A stretch of 64,000 nt of DNA from Staphylococcus borealis. GTDB lineage: Bacteria; Bacillota; Bacilli; Staphylococcales; Staphylococcaceae. The DNA is taken from positions 43,662 to 107,661 of the forward strand of contig NZ_CUEE01000008.1 in the NCBI RefSeq assembly GCF_001224225.1, written 5' to 3'. A program made the translations under genes and the position numbers. The number at the start of each line of letters is the position of its first letter. Position 1 is the first letter of the stretch. Below are positions 1 through 11,099 of this stretch, piece after piece. The notes beneath the pieces were generated by a model that worked only from the letters and a program-made list of their open reading frames with translations, ran no database searches and was not told the origin of the DNA.

Positions 1-119
1 TCATCCAATTCAGCTGCATGTCCTGTATGTGTGATAAATGCTAATGTAGCAATCACTGTTGAGAACGTACCAACTGTAAATTTACGTATACTGAATTTTT
101 GTTTTTTAAATAGATTCAT
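1..119 (-). CDS. YSIRK-type surface protein, N-terminal fragment (runs off left edge)
   Basis: The first 39 codons of a secreted protein are visible. They begin [14 protein letters not shown], a YSIRK/GS signal motif followed by a hydrophobic stretch ([14 protein letters not shown]) and a likely signal-peptidase site after HAA. The ribosome-binding site AAGGAGG lies seven bases before the ATG. YSIRK signals target precursors to the division septum and are typical of staphylococcal cell-wall-anchored proteins, so the missing part probably ends in LPXTG. In S. aureus the large surface protein SasC lies beside the rhodanese and leuS genes and begins similarly (MNLLKK..YSIRK), so a SasC-like protein is an inference from position. 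Only the start is seen, so the domains are unknown. Confidence 0.8.
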   Translation of the reverse strand, partial: MNLFKKQKFSIRKFTVGTFSTVIATLAFITHTGHAAELD

Positions 120-300
120 TAAATATCCTCCTTGTAGTCTGATCTTGATGTCCTTGATTTAATGAATTAGTCAAAATATAGTCTAAATCCTATTTGACCA
201 TTTACGGAATTATTCTATCACTATTAATCATTGTACGCTAGTGTATTTTAAATTATTATGATAAATATTTTATAAAATATAATTTAGTCCTCTTAAAAAT

Positions 301-337
301 CAAAAAAGCGACTGACATTTGAATTTGTCAGTCGCTT
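301..337 (-). terminator. Intrinsic terminator after the rhodanese gene
   Basis: AAGCGACTGACA and TGTCAGTCGCTT form a perfect stem around a short loop, followed on the minus strand by a T run. It lies just past the rhodanese stop codon and ends the leuS-rhodanese transcript. Confidence 0.85.
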
Positions 338-345
338 ATGCATGA

Positions 346-657
346 TTAAATACTATTTATTTCTGTACCTGCAGTGCCCCATTCGTTCATACCACCTTCT
401 ACATTAATAGCATGAATATCATGGCCTTCTAAATATTTCACAACTTTTGCACTACGCATTCCAGCTGCACAGATAATATAGTATGTGTCTTTGTCATTAA
501 AATAATTTAGGTTATCAGGAATTTGATCCATTGGAATTGTTTTAGCTCCAGGTATAACTCCCATTGCAGTTTCTTCGTCAGTTCTAACATCCACAATGTT
601 AACTGGATTAGATTCTAATACTTTCTCTTTTAATTGATCTACTGTAATAGATTCCAT
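346..657 (-). CDS. Single-domain rhodanese-like sulfurtransferase
   Basis: This 103-residue protein is one rhodanese domain. It has the N-terminal NIVDVRTDEE motif and an active-site loop IICAAGMRSAKV with the catalytic Cys at about residue 63, the residue that carries a persulfide in this family. The likely role is cytoplasmic sulfur transfer or sulfide/persulfide handling, but the physiological donor and acceptor cannot be read from the sequence. It starts at an ATG behind AAAAGGAG, 21 bases after the leuS stop codon, so the two are probably co-transcribed and share the terminator downstream. Rhodanese next to leuS is the S. aureus arrangement. Confidence 0.9.
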   Translation of the reverse strand: MESITVDQLKEKVLESNPVNIVDVRTDEETAMGVIPGAKTIPMDQIPDNLNYFNDKDTYYIICAAGMRSAKVVKYLEGHDIHAINVEGGMNEWGTAGTEINSI

Positions 658-678
658 TATTAAAACTCCTTTTAATTA

Positions 679-3093
679 TTATTTAGCAACAATATTCACT
701 AATTTTTGAGGCACAGCAATCACTTTTTTAATGTCTTTACCCTCTATAGATAGTTTAACATTTTCGTCTTGTAATGCTAATGCTTCCATCTCATCTTTAG
801 ACGTGTCTTTAGGAATATTCATTTTGGCTCTAACTTTACCGTTAACTTGGACAACAATTTCTACTTCTGCATCAACTAATAATGATTCATCATAGGTTGG
901 CCAAGGTTGGTAAGTAATCGTATCATCATTACCCAATCTGTTCCATAATTCTTCACCAATATGAGGCGCAATTGGTGCTAACATTTTAATGAAACCTTCT
1001 GCATATGGTTTATAAATAGTTTCTGATTTATAACACTCGTTAATAAATACCATCAATTGGCTAATAGCTGTGTTAAAGTTCAATGAATTAAAATCTTCTG
1101 TTACCTTTTTCACAGTTTGGTTAAATACTTTATCTAATTTAGTGTCATTGTTTTCAACTACTTTATCTGTTAATGAACCATCTTCATTAATGAATAATCG
1201 CCATACACGATCTAAGAAACGTCTAGAACCGTCAAGTCCATTTTCACTCCATGCAATCGCAGCATCTAATGGTCCCATAAACATTTCATATAAACGTAAT
1301 GTATCAGCACCATGAGAATTGACAATATCATCTGGGTTAACTACGTTGCCTTTTGACTTACTCATTTTCTCATTACCTTCACCAAGAATCATACCTTGAT
1401 TATATAATTTTTGGAAAGGTTCTTTAGTTGGAACAACACCTAAGTCAAATAAAACTTTATGCCAAAATCTTGCATATAATAAGTGTAGTACTGCGTGTTC
1501 AACACCACCAATGTATAAATCAACTGGCAACCAGTGTTTTAATTTTTCTGGATCAGCTAACATCTTACTATTATTAGGATCGATATATCTTAAATAATAC
1601 CAACAGCTTCCTGCCCATTGTGGCATTGTATTCGTTTCACGACGACCTTTCATGCCAGTTTTCTCATCAACGACATTTACGAATTCATCAATATTAGCTA
1701 ATGGAGATTCTCCAGTTCCTGAAGGTTTAATTTCATCTGTTTCTGGAAGTAATAAAGGTAATTCATCTTCTGGCACTGTAGTCATAGAACCGTCTTCCCA
1801 GTGTATAACTGGAATAGGTTCTCCCCAATAACGTTGTCTACTGAATAACCAATCTCTTAGTTTGTAGTTTACTTTCTTTTCGCCTGCACCTTTAGCAACT
1901 AATAGTTCAATTGCTTTAGAGATCGCCGCTTCATTATCTAAGCCATTTAATTCACCTGAATTAATATGTTCACCAACACCTGTGTATGCTTCTTTTTGAA
2001 TATCTCCACCAGCAATCACTTCGTTAATTGGTAAATTAAATTTAGATGCAAATTCATAATCACGTTCGTCATGCGCAGGTACAGCCATGACTGCGCCTGT
2101 ACCATAACTAGATAGTACATAATCTGCAATCCAAATTGGTAATGTCTCACCTGATAACGGATTGATAGCGTATGCCCCCGTAAATACACCTGATTTATCT
2201 TTTGCTAAATCAGTACGTTCTAAATCGGATTTCTTTGAAGCTTCTTCTTGATATTGTTTAACCGTTTCAAGTTTATCGGCAGACGTAATTTTATTTACTA
2301 AAGCGTGTTCAGGACTTAATACTAGGAAAGTTGTACCATAAATTGTGTCCGGTCTTGTAGTAAACACATCAATACTTTCATCACTGTTATCTACTTTAAA
2401 AGATACGCTTGCACCTTCAGATCGGCCAATCCAATTACGTTGCATATCTTTAATAGATTCAGGCCAATCCAGTTCGTCTAAATCTTCTAATAAACGATCA
2501 GCATATTCCGTAATTTTTAGTACCCATTGTTTCATTGGACGTCTATAAACAGGATGTCCTCCACGTTCAGATACACCGTCCACTACTTCTTCATTAGACA
2601 ATACAGTACCCAATGCTGGACACCAGTTAACAGCTACTTCATCAACATAGGCTAATCCTTTATTGTAAAGTTGAATGAAAATCCATTGCGTCCATTTATA
2701 ATACTCTGGATCTGTCGTATTAACTTCTCTATCCCAATCATAACTAAATCCTAATTCTTGAATTTGACGTTTAAACGTTTGAATATTTTGTTGTGTAAAT
2801 TCTCTAGGGTCATTACCCGTATCTAAAGCATATTGCTCTGCCGGTAAACCAAACGCATCCCATCCCATTGGATGAAGAACGTTATAACCTTGCATACGTT
2901 TATATCTAGATACAATATCCGTAGCGGTATAACCTTCAGGGTGTCCGACATGTAAACCTGCTCCTGATGGATACGGGAACATATCTAACGCATAAAATTT
3001 CTTTTGACCTAAGTTATCGCTTGTTTTAAAAGTTTTGTTGTCTGTCCAATAATTTTGCCATTTTTTCTCAATTTCCTTATGATTATATCCCAA
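679..3093 (-). CDS. leuS: Leucyl-tRNA synthetase
   Basis: LeuS charges tRNA-Leu with leucine in the cytoplasm. The 804-residue protein has the full class Ia layout: the HIGH-type motif in [14 protein letters not shown] near residue 45, the CP1 editing domain in the middle ([24 protein letters not shown]), the KMSKS loop ([10 protein letters not shown]) near residue 575, and a C-terminal anticodon-binding and tail region. Length matches the S. aureus enzyme. Translation starts at TTG, eight bases after AGGAGG; no better in-frame ATG is near. A T-box leader lies directly upstream, so expression should rise when uncharged tRNA-Leu accumulates. The rhodanese gene follows in the same transcript. 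Confidence 0.98.
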   Translation of the reverse strand: MGYNHKEIEKKWQNYWTDNKTFKTSDNLGQKKFYALDMFPYPSGAGLHVGHPEGYTATDIVSRYKRMQGYNVLHPMGWDAFGLPAEQYALDTGNDPREFTQQNIQTFKRQIQELGFSYDWDREVNTTDPEYYKWTQWIFIQLYNKGLAYVDEVAVNWCPALGTVLSNEEVVDGVSERGGHPVYRRPMKQWVLKITEYADRLLEDLDELDWPESIKDMQRNWIGRSEGASVSFKVDNSDESIDVFTTRPDTIYGTTFLVLSPEHALVNKITSADKLETVKQYQEEASKKSDLERTDLAKDKSGVFTGAYAINPLSGETLPIWIADYVLSSYGTGAVMAVPAHDERDYEFASKFNLPINEVIAGGDIQKEAYTGVGEHINSGELNGLDNEAAISKAIELLVAKGAGEKKVNYKLRDWLFSRQRYWGEPIPVIHWEDGSMTTVPEDELPLLLPETDEIKPSGTGESPLANIDEFVNVVDEKTGMKGRRETNTMPQWAGSCWYYLRYIDPNNSKMLADPEKLKHWLPVDLYIGGVEHAVLHLLYARFWHKVLFDLGVVPTKEPFQKLYNQGMILGEGNEKMSKSKGNVVNPDDIVNSHGADTLRLYEMFMGPLDAAIAWSENGLDGSRRFLDRVWRLFINEDGSLTDKVVENNDTKLDKVFNQTVKKVTEDFNSLNFNTAISQLMVFINECYKSETIYKPYAEGFIKMLAPIAPHIGEELWNRLGNDDTITYQPWPTYDESLLVDAEVEIVVQVNGKVRAKMNIPKDTSKDEMEALALQDENVKLSIEGKDIKKVIAVPQKLVNIVAK

Positions 3094-3108
3094 ATCTATT
3101 TCCTCCTA

Positions 3109-3320
3109 TAAATAAAAAAACATCTCTAACTATTATTTATGATAGGGACGACGAATAGCCGCGGTACCACCCTAATTCACATATTATGTGCACTTTATAA
3201 TAGTAAGAGATGTTTTAAATTTAATTATTTAACGGTAAGTTCACTTAATTCTTAACACTAGTTCTCACCACCACTAGCTCTCTGATGAAAAGTATTTAAG
3301 CTACTACTCCAATACATTTT
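3109..3320 (-). promoter_or_regulatory. T-box leader controlling leuS
   Basis: The minus strand carries the T-box consensus AGGGTGGTACCGCGG at about 3156-3172, followed by CGTCGTCCCTA. A long stem (ACATCTCTTACTATTAT paired with ATAATAGTTAGAGATGT) brackets the T-box and ends in a run of T just before leuS, acting as the terminator. Upstream are Stem I-like elements, including an AGAGAG stretch and GAACTTACCG, in which CTT would be a leucine specifier codon. By family knowledge, uncharged tRNA-Leu pairs with the specifier and the T-box and favours read-through. The exact 5' end and specifier are inferred. Confidence 0.92.
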
Positions 3321-3391
3321 AATATTATGAGATTCAAGCAGTAATTGCAAGTAGTAGTTATTAATTTATTTCAACTTACACTTAAATATAG

Positions 3392-4582
3392 TTACTGTCT
3401 TGAACGTTTTGATTGTTCTCTTTTAGGCAGACCCTTATCAAAGATTGAAAGGAAAATAATTCCAATGATTAATAAAAGCATGATACCGATAAACATTGCA
3501 CTCATGTTAAACGTATCTACTAATAATCCACCAATCAACGGACCAAATGCCTTACCAACAGTTGATGCTGAATTGACAACACCTTGATATTGACCTTGTT
3601 TACCTTCAGGTGCTAAATAGTTAGCGATTGTTGGAACAGCAGGCCATACAAACATTTCACCCAACGTTAAAATAATCATTCCGATTAGAAATACAGTAAA
3701 TTGTTCTGCAAAACTAGTAACAAAGAATGACAACATAAAGATTAAAATCCCAACAAACATTTGATGTTTTAAGTTTCCTTTTAATAACATAATCGCTGGT
3801 CTTATTAACGGTTGGGCAACTAAAATCATAATACCATTCACTGTCCATAATACGCTATATTGAGACATTGAAATATTTAATTCTTGCGTGAATGATGCAA
3901 TTGTTGTTTCCCATTGAATATAAGCAATCCAACAGATAGCAAACATGACACATAATAATAATAGTGCAATAAACCGTTTTTTGTTTTCTTTATTATGAAT
4001 ATCTATGCTGTCGGGTGTTCGAAATTTAGCATGATACTCAAGATTGAACTGCGTTATTGCAACAATTGCAAATAAGACGTACATGATTAAGTTAGCTAAG
4101 AAGATATAATTAAAACTTAATTCAGCCACGAAACCACCCATTGCTGCGCCCGTTGCTACACCAATGTTTTGAGCTAAGTAGATAGCATTAAATGTTGTTC
4201 TTCCCCCATTAGGCCAAACGGCACCAGCCATTGCATATATTGCGGGAACTATCATACCTCCACCAAAGCCTAACAGTACTAACCAAACTGCATACCATGG
4301 CCATCCATGGAAGAAGTTTAAGAGTGTCGTACTTATTAAACAAGTCACAGTACCAATCATAATTGTTCGATAGCCGCCTAATTTATCGAATAATGAACCC
4401 CCTAATAAATTTCCGACTACCATTCCAAATGAATTAACCATTAGAACAATCGCAGCAATTGTCAGGCTCTTACCCAGCTCTTCTTTCATATAAATTGTGT
4501 TTAAAGGCCATAAAAAGCTAGAGCCAGTTATATTCAGTGCCATACCTATAACTAGCCACCATACTGATCTAGGTATATTCAT
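3392..4582 (-). CDS. MFS transporter (multidrug-efflux type)
   Basis: This is an integral membrane protein of about 396 residues with some twelve hydrophobic segments in two halves split by a charged loop (about residues 185-215), as in the major facilitator superfamily. The segment GNLLGGSLFDKLGGYR after TM2 is the MFS motif A region (GxLaDrxGrr). The start is taken at MNIPRSVWW because GAGGGG lies nine bases before that ATG; a longer reading adds 15 poorly supported residues. It is monocistronic, between the leuS T-box and the divergent ytqA gene. The S. aureus orthologue at this position is annotated only as a putative multidrug exporter, so the substrate is unknown. Confidence 0.85.
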   Translation of the reverse strand: MNIPRSVWWLVIGMALNITGSSFLWPLNTIYMKEELGKSLTIAAIVLMVNSFGMVVGNLLGGSLFDKLGGYRTIMIGTVTCLISTTLLNFFHGWPWYAVWLVLLGFGGGMIVPAIYAMAGAVWPNGGRTTFNAIYLAQNIGVATGAAMGGFVAELSFNYIFLANLIMYVLFAIVAITQFNLEYHAKFRTPDSIDIHNKENKKRFIALLLLCVMFAICWIAYIQWETTIASFTQELNISMSQYSVLWTVNGIMILVAQPLIRPAIMLLKGNLKHQMFVGILIFMLSFFVTSFAEQFTVFLIGMIILTLGEMFVWPAVPTIANYLAPEGKQGQYQGVVNSASTVGKAFGPLIGGLLVDTFNMSAMFIGIMLLLIIGIIFLSIFDKGLPKREQSKRSRQ

Positions 4583-4691
4583 ACTATTAGTCCCCTCTTT
4601 ATATTTTTGTTGAACCACATTAAACACTATAACATTAAAGTATGTTAAAATCTTTACTTAGAACTAAGTTAGATAGAAAGGAAAATGTGTT

Positions 4692-6208
<1,517 letters not shown>

Positions 6209-6251
6209 CTTTAACATCTAACAAGAAACCTAACATTCTTAATAAGAATAC

Positions 6252-6293
6252 AAAAAATCCACTCCAAAATATTAATTACGGAGTGGATTTTTT
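6252..6293. terminator. Bidirectional terminator between ytqB and rot
   Basis: AAAAAATCCACTCC and GGAGTGGATTTTTT form a stem with an A run on one side and a T run on the other, between two convergent genes. It can end transcription from both sides. Confidence 0.85.
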
Positions 6294-6347
6294 ATATAAC
6301 ACGCTTATAGTATAAGTCAATATGACATCAAACTGAGATTTGATTAC

Positions 6348-6749
6348 TTAAACACGCATTAATAAATTTAAACTGCTTTCTAATATTTCATATCGTTTTT
6401 TTATAGTTGCGGTAATGAAATCTAACAGTTCATTTTTCTGTTCTTGTTTAGCTTCATTAAAATGTATAATTACAGTACGTTCATCATCCAAAGGACGTTC
6501 TTTAAAAATCCATTCAGAGTGAACCAATTTATTATATGTACGGGTACGTTTATAAGACTTAATATTAACGTAACTATCCATTTCTTTCAGCGTCATAGGA
6601 CCTTTGTCCCATAAAGTAAGTAAAATTAAAACCTCTTCTTTAGTTAAATCATAAGTTTCATATATTACTTTAAAAATTGAATTGATTTCCTTACAGACTT
6701 CTTCAAGCTGTAATATCATTGAAACATTCTCTCCTGCTTGATTACTCAT
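6348..6749 (-). CDS. rot: SarA-family transcriptional regulator, Rot homologue
   Basis: The 133-residue winged-helix protein matches S. aureus Rot in length and in its core: [19 protein letters not shown] (recognition region), [11 protein letters not shown] and the SarA-family wing [16 protein letters not shown]. In S. aureus Rot represses toxin genes and activates surface-protein genes, and its translation is blocked by RNAIII of the agr system. The first 20 and last 25 residues differ clearly from what I recall of S. aureus Rot, one reason to think this is another species. The ATG follows GGGAGGGAGC. About 350 bases of gene-free AT-rich DNA upstream presumably hold its promoters. Confidence 0.88.
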   Translation of the reverse strand: MSNQAGENVSMILQLEEVCKEINSIFKVIYETYDLTKEEVLILLTLWDKGPMTLKEMDSYVNIKSYKRTRTYNKLVHSEWIFKERPLDDERTVIIHFNEAKQEQKNELLDFITATIKKRYEILESSLNLLMRV

Positions 6750-7060
6750 GCTGCTCCCTCCCTAACCGATTGTACACATTCTGATTTTAAAATGATTAAA
6801 TTATCTGTCACTATATATTTACCCAATTATCACTATTGTAATTAAACAATTTATAATAACTCCCAAAAATTAACTTACATTAAAGCAAATGTTAAAATAC
6901 TTTAAATTTTAAACTCTAATAGACAAATATATAATTAAATTATTAATGATATACTATTTACATTATATTATATTTTTACTTATCTTTAAAAGTTATTAAC
7001 TTACTATTACTAAATTAACTTATTCAATCAAACAATTGCATTATATTTAATTAGGTGTTT
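6750..7060. other. Gene-free AT-rich region upstream of rot
   Basis: No ORF with a ribosome-binding site, no RNA gene and no clear hairpin is seen. It is very AT-rich, with several TATAAT-like words and no convincing paired -35 box. It most likely holds the rot promoter or promoters and a 5' UTR. Confidence 0.5.
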
Positions 7061-7099
7061 AAAAAAAGCCAACCAACAAATTAAATCATTGGTTAGCCA
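7061..7099 (-). terminator. Terminator after the hydrolase-like gene
   Basis: GGCTAACCAATGA and the nearly complementary TTGTTGGTTGGCT form a stem followed by TTTTTTT on the minus strand, six bases beyond the stop codon of the neighbouring gene. Confidence 0.88.
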
Positions 7100-7105
7100 A
7101 ATGTA

Positions 7106-7939
7106 TCATACTTCTTCAATTTCTTCTTCATTAACAATAAAGCCCATAGTATTCACACTGTTATTTAAAAATGTTAAAACATAGCGCATCACTTGATCAC
7201 GTTCAGGTTCATTATGAATCTCGTGATAGAGCCCTTGCCAAACTTTATAATAAAATTCATTCGTGCTAAGTTTATTTTTTAAATCTTCTAAAGAACGCAA
7301 TTCTAATATTTTATCTTCTGTGCCATACATGAGTAATGTTGGCATTGATTGGATGTCTTTCAAATGTTGTACTGTATCTTTCATTGTTTCTAGAACAATG
7401 TTATACCATTTATAAGTTACCTTTCTTAACATTAAACCATCTTGATTTGTTTCATCAATTACTTCATCATTTCGTGTTAAGTCTTCAGGTTCTATACCTA
7501 AGTTGAAGCGTGCATCCTTAGAACCTTTACCAATATTAGAGATAAGCATATCTTTGCGCGTTTTATTGTTTCTTTTAAATTCTAACAATGGAGAAAGGAG
7601 TAACATACCCTCGATAGGCAATTCTGTTTTTTCAAGTACATTTAATAATATCAATCCACCTAGCCCGACGCCCATAACGAATGTAGGAATTTTATATTCA
7701 TTTGCGATTCTAACCCATTCCAACAGCGTTTCATGGTAAATATCAAAATGCTCGAGTTGCCCTTTACTCGCTCTAGAAGTTTGACCTTGGCCAGGCAAAT
7801 CACCCATGATTACGTGATAGCCATTACGTCTTAACATCGTAATAACATAAGCATATCTACCAGTATGCTCTAAGATATTATGCACTATAACAACGACACC
7901 TTTAGCATCATGTTCAGTTTCCCATTTCCACATATGCAT
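7106..7939 (-). CDS. Alpha/beta-hydrolase fold protein (lysophospholipase-like), nucleophile Ser missing
   Basis: This 277-residue protein has the hydrolase_4/monoacylglycerol-lipase layout: VVVIVHNILEHTGRYAYV where active enzymes have HG..EHSGRY, GDLPGQGQT, a nucleophile-elbow region MGVGLGGLILL, an acid loop MYGTEDKIL and the catalytic-His region GLYHEIHNEPERD. At the elbow, G-x-S-x-G reads GVGLG, so Ser is replaced by Gly, while the Asp and His positions remain. The oxyanion HG is also altered (HN). It may be a non-catalytic or altered member. Annotations of relatives as lysophospholipase should be read with that in mind. Start: ATG after GAGAGG; a second ATG two codons on is also possible. 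It is monocistronic. Confidence 0.82.
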   Translation of the reverse strand: MHMWKWETEHDAKGVVVIVHNILEHTGRYAYVITMLRRNGYHVIMGDLPGQGQTSRASKGQLEHFDIYHETLLEWVRIANEYKIPTFVMGVGLGGLILLNVLEKTELPIEGMLLLSPLLEFKRNNKTRKDMLISNIGKGSKDARFNLGIEPEDLTRNDEVIDETNQDGLMLRKVTYKWYNIVLETMKDTVQHLKDIQSMPTLLMYGTEDKILELRSLEDLKNKLSTNEFYYKVWQGLYHEIHNEPERDQVMRYVLTFLNNSVNTMGFIVNEEEIEEV

Positions 7940-8156
7940 GATTCCTCTCTAACTTATATTTCAATAAATGTATTATATCAGATTATCTGTTAAGTCTGGT
8001 GTAAATCTAAGACACAATCTCATTATAAATATTATTCAACAATGTAATTATACTCTTTTTATAGTATTCAGATAATTGAAAACGCTTTCTACTATGTAAT
8101 ATTCATGCTAAACTATTATTAAATTATTAGTTTAATGTAATTTGGAGGAATGGGAT

Positions 8157-9158
8157 ATGTCACTTTTCAAAAATTTTTTTATTGCATTATCAAATAGCAC
8201 ATATTTAAATGAAACTGCCAAAAAAGTAGGTCCGAAAATGGGTGCTAACAAAGTTGTAGCTGGCAATACGATCGAGCAACTAATTGATACAATCGAGAGA
8301 CTCAACGATTTAAATATTGCTGTTACAGTAGATAATCTTGGCGAATTTGTTGGAACGGTTGAAGAAGCAAATCAAGCAAAAAATGAAATTTTAGAAGTTA
8401 TGCAAGCCATTAAAGATTATAATGTCGATGCACATATGTCAGTAAAATTAAGTTCACTGGGTGGTGAATTTGATACAGAATTAGCCTATAACAATTTAAG
8501 AGAAATATTACTTAAAGCTAATGAATTCAATAATATGCATATTAACATTGACACTGAAAAATATGACAGTTTACAACAAATCGTAGAAGTACTAGATCGT
8601 CTTAAAGGGGAATTCAGAAACGTTGGTACTGTAATACAAGCTTATCTTTATGATGCAGTTGATTTAATTGATAAATATCCTAATTTACGCTTAAGATTAG
8701 TCAAAGGTGCTTACAAAGAGGATCAACAAATCGCTTATCAAACTAAAGAAGAAATTGATGAAAATTACATAAAAATCATCGAAAAACGACTTTTAAATGC
8801 TAAAAATTTCACTTCTATCGCTACACATGATGACCAAATTATTAACCATGTTAAACAATTTGTTAAATTACATAATATCGATAAGGATCAATTCGAATTT
8901 CAAATGTTATATGGATTCCGTAGCGAATTAGCTGAAGAAATTGCACGACAAGGATACCATTTCACTATTTATGTACCATATGGTAATGACTGGTTCGGTT
9001 ATTTCATGCGTAGATTAGCTGAGCGTCCACAAAATTTAGCACTAGCATATCAAGAGTTCGTCTCAACTAAAACATTGAAGCAAATTGGTCTTTTCACTAG
9101 TTTAGGACTTGGAGCAGCCTTTATAATTTCAGGTGTAACTAAACTTATAAAACGATAA
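8157..9158 (+). CDS. putA: Proline dehydrogenase
   Basis: This FAD enzyme oxidises proline to pyrroline-5-carboxylate, feeding electrons to the respiratory chain and carbon to glutamate. The 333-residue protein is a monofunctional PRODH barrel with LRLRLVKGAYKED (near residue 180), MLYGFRSELAEEI, IYVPYGNDWFGYFMRRLAERPQN, whose RRLAERP motif binds proline, and a C-terminal hydrophobic segment (GLFTSLGLGAAFIISGV) that may hold it to the membrane. The start is set at MSLFKN because GGAGGA lies before that ATG; the longer reading would start inside the ribosome-binding site. The gene is called putA or fadM in staphylococci and sits beside the rib operon, as in S. aureus. Confidence 0.95.
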   Translation: MSLFKNFFIALSNSTYLNETAKKVGPKMGANKVVAGNTIEQLIDTIERLNDLNIAVTVDNLGEFVGTVEEANQAKNEILEVMQAIKDYNVDAHMSVKLSSLGGEFDTELAYNNLREILLKANEFNNMHINIDTEKYDSLQQIVEVLDRLKGEFRNVGTVIQAYLYDAVDLIDKYPNLRLRLVKGAYKEDQQIAYQTKEEIDENYIKIIEKRLLNAKNFTSIATHDDQIINHVKQFVKLHNIDKDQFEFQMLYGFRSELAEEIARQGYHFTIYVPYGNDWFGYFMRRLAERPQNLALAYQEFVSTKTLKQIGLFTSLGLGAAFIISGVTKLIKR

Positions 9159-9159
9159 G

Positions 9160-9420
9160 TCCGGGACAAAAATAATATAATGAAGCTATTTTGCAAATTC
9201 GCAGTAGCTGACTGAACTGAGAAGGCGCTTAATTCAAGCTTTTCTCAGTTCTAATCACCCTTGCGGGCGGGGCCCCAACAAAGAGAATTTCATCAAGAAA
9301 TTCTACAAGCAAAGCAAGCTGGGAGTCGGGGCCCCAGCAAAGAGAATTTCATCAAGAAATTCTACAAGCAAAGCAAGCTGGGAGTGGACGAAGAATTTAA
9401 AAGAATTCTGTCCCACTCCC
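9160..9420 (+). repeat. STAR-type composite repeat, copy A (two units)
   Basis: It starts CCGGGACAAAAATAATATAA and ends TCTGTCCCACTCCC, so the ends are inverted complements. Inside are a hairpin (AACTGAGAA with TTCTCAGTT), TTGCGGGCGGGGCCCC, and two units of roughly 60 bases with the core GGGGCCCCAACAAAG or GGGGCCCCAGCAAAG. Read on the other strand, this matches the STAR consensus TNTGTTGNGGCCC described in S. aureus. It lies between the convergent genes putA and ribH and contains no supported gene. Confidence 0.85.
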
Positions 9421-9432
9421 TATCATTTCAAA

Positions 9433-9891
9433 TTAAAACTGTTTTAATAAATTAGCCATTTCAATCGCACTCACTGCCGCTTCGGCACCTTTATTTCCTG
9501 CTTTAGTACCCGCTCTTTCAACTGCTTGTTCAATACTTTCTGTTGTTAATACACCAAATATAACTGGTGTATCACTCACGTCATTCGCCTTAGAAACACC
9601 TTTAGCTACCTCATTACATACATAATCATAATGAGATGTTGCGCCTCTTATAACACAACCTAAAGTTATAATTGCGTCATATGCACCTTTTTGGGCAAGT
9701 TTTTTTGAGACTAATGGAATCTCAAATGCACCAGGGACATATGCAACATCTATATTACTCTCTTCAACACCATGACGTACGAGTGTATCTTTCGCACCAT
9801 CTAATAGACGATTGGTAATGAAATCATTAAAACGACTTACTACAATTGCTACTTTTAAATCTGTTCCTACTAATTTACCTTCAAAGTTCAT
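9433..9891 (-). CDS. ribH: 6,7-dimethyl-8-ribityllumazine synthase
   Basis: RibH condenses 3,4-dihydroxy-2-butanone 4-phosphate with the pyrimidine from RibD to make lumazine. The 152-residue protein has the family motifs [36 protein letters not shown] (with the His important in catalysis) and [11 protein letters not shown]. Length is normal. It is the last gene of ribD-ribE-ribBA-ribH, 11 bases after ribBA, with AGGAGG before the ATG, and is controlled by the FMN riboswitch ahead of ribD. Confidence 0.97.
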   Translation of the reverse strand: MNFEGKLVGTDLKVAIVVSRFNDFITNRLLDGAKDTLVRHGVEESNIDVAYVPGAFEIPLVSKKLAQKGAYDAIITLGCVIRGATSHYDYVCNEVAKGVSKANDVSDTPVIFGVLTTESIEQAVERAGTKAGNKGAEAAVSAIEMANLLKQF

Positions 9892-9902
9892 ATTTATTCC
9901 TC

Positions 9903-11084
9903 CTAAATTAAATGACCCATTTTGATTTTTTTGGTATTCATATACTCATGGTTATATTCAGTTTCTGCCACTATAATTGGTGTACGATCCGCAACTGTAA
10001 TACCATATTCAGATAAACCTTCAAATTTTTTGGGATTATTACTTAACAAGTTCACTTGTTGTACATTAAAATAATTTAATATTTGTGCTGCAATGTGATA
10101 ATCTCTCAAATCTTCATCAAAACCTAAAGCTAAGTTAGCTGTTACTGTATCATGACCCTGTTCGATCAATTCATATGCTCTTAGTTTATTTATTAACCCT
10201 ATCCCTCTACCCTCTTGAGGTAAATAGATAATTAAGCCACCATGCGAATGAATATATTTCATTGCCGCTTCTAGTTGTGCACCACAATCGCATCTCTGAC
10301 TATGGAAGATGTCACCTGTTAAACAAGCAGAGTGAATACGTACATTTTCAGTCGCACGTGGTTTACCCTTAGCAAGTACAACAATTTCTTCATTAGTTAA
10401 TGGTGATTCAAATCCATACATTTCAAAAGAACCGTAATCTGTTGGCATATTTACCTTTGCTTTCAATTCAACATTAGCGTTTTTATCCTTCTGGTATTTA
10501 ACTAAATTTTCAATTGTAATCATTTTAAGACCATGACGTTGTTTAAATGCTTCAAGTTGTTCACCTTTAGCCATAGTGCCATCTTCGTTCATAATTTCGC
10601 ATATTACACCAGCAGGCTTAGCTTGCGTAAGTTTGGCTAAATCAACAGCCGCTTCAGTATGACCGGTACGTTCTAATACACCCTTTTCCTTAGCAATGAG
10701 TGGAAATAGATGACCAGGTTTATGAAAATCCGACGGTGTAGATTCAGGATTAATTAAGGCACGTGCCGTTGCCATTCGGTCAAATGCGCTTATGCCAGTT
10801 GAAGTTGTTACATGATCAACACTAACTGTGAAATTCGTTCCAAAGTCATCCGTATTATGGTCAACCATCGTTGTTAGATTTAATCTTTGAGCTATATCTT
10901 TACTAATTGGTGCACAAATTAATCCTCTACCTTCTTTTGCCATAAAATTGATGGTATTATCATTCATCCATTGCGTAACAGCAACCAGGTCACCTTCATT
11001 TTCACGATCTTCATCGTCCACTACAATAATACTTTCACCACGTTGTAAAGCATTTAGTGCATCTTTTATCTCATCAAATTTCAT
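9903..11084 (-). CDS. ribBA: Bifunctional 3,4-dihydroxy-2-butanone-4-phosphate synthase / GTP cyclohydrolase II
   Basis: The 393-residue fusion supplies both branches of riboflavin synthesis. Residues 1-200 are the RibB domain ([38 protein letters not shown]). Residues 205-393 are RibA, with zinc cysteines in [18 protein letters not shown] and the GTP-binding [16 protein letters not shown]. Both active sites look complete. The ATG follows AGGAGG, 15 bases after ribE. Products go to RibH (butanone phosphate) and RibD (pyrimidine). Confidence 0.97.
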   Translation of the reverse strand: MKFDEIKDALNALQRGESIIVVDDEDRENEGDLVAVTQWMNDNTINFMAKEGRGLICAPISKDIAQRLNLTTMVDHNTDDFGTNFTVSVDHVTTSTGISAFDRMATARALINPESTPSDFHKPGHLFPLIAKEKGVLERTGHTEAAVDLAKLTQAKPAGVICEIMNEDGTMAKGEQLEAFKQRHGLKMITIENLVKYQKDKNANVELKAKVNMPTDYGSFEMYGFESPLTNEEIVVLAKGKPRATENVRIHSACLTGDIFHSQRCDCGAQLEAAMKYIHSHGGLIIYLPQEGRGIGLINKLRAYELIEQGHDTVTANLALGFDEDLRDYHIAAQILNYFNVQQVNLLSNNPKKFEGLSEYGITVADRTPIIVAETEYNHEYMNTKKIKMGHLI

Positions 11085-11099
11085 TTAATCTTACGCCTC

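Noticed and set aside
9261..9455. 64-codon ORF
   Set aside because: It lies almost wholly in STAR copy A and its repeated residues mirror the DNA repeat; it has no independent ribosome-binding site.
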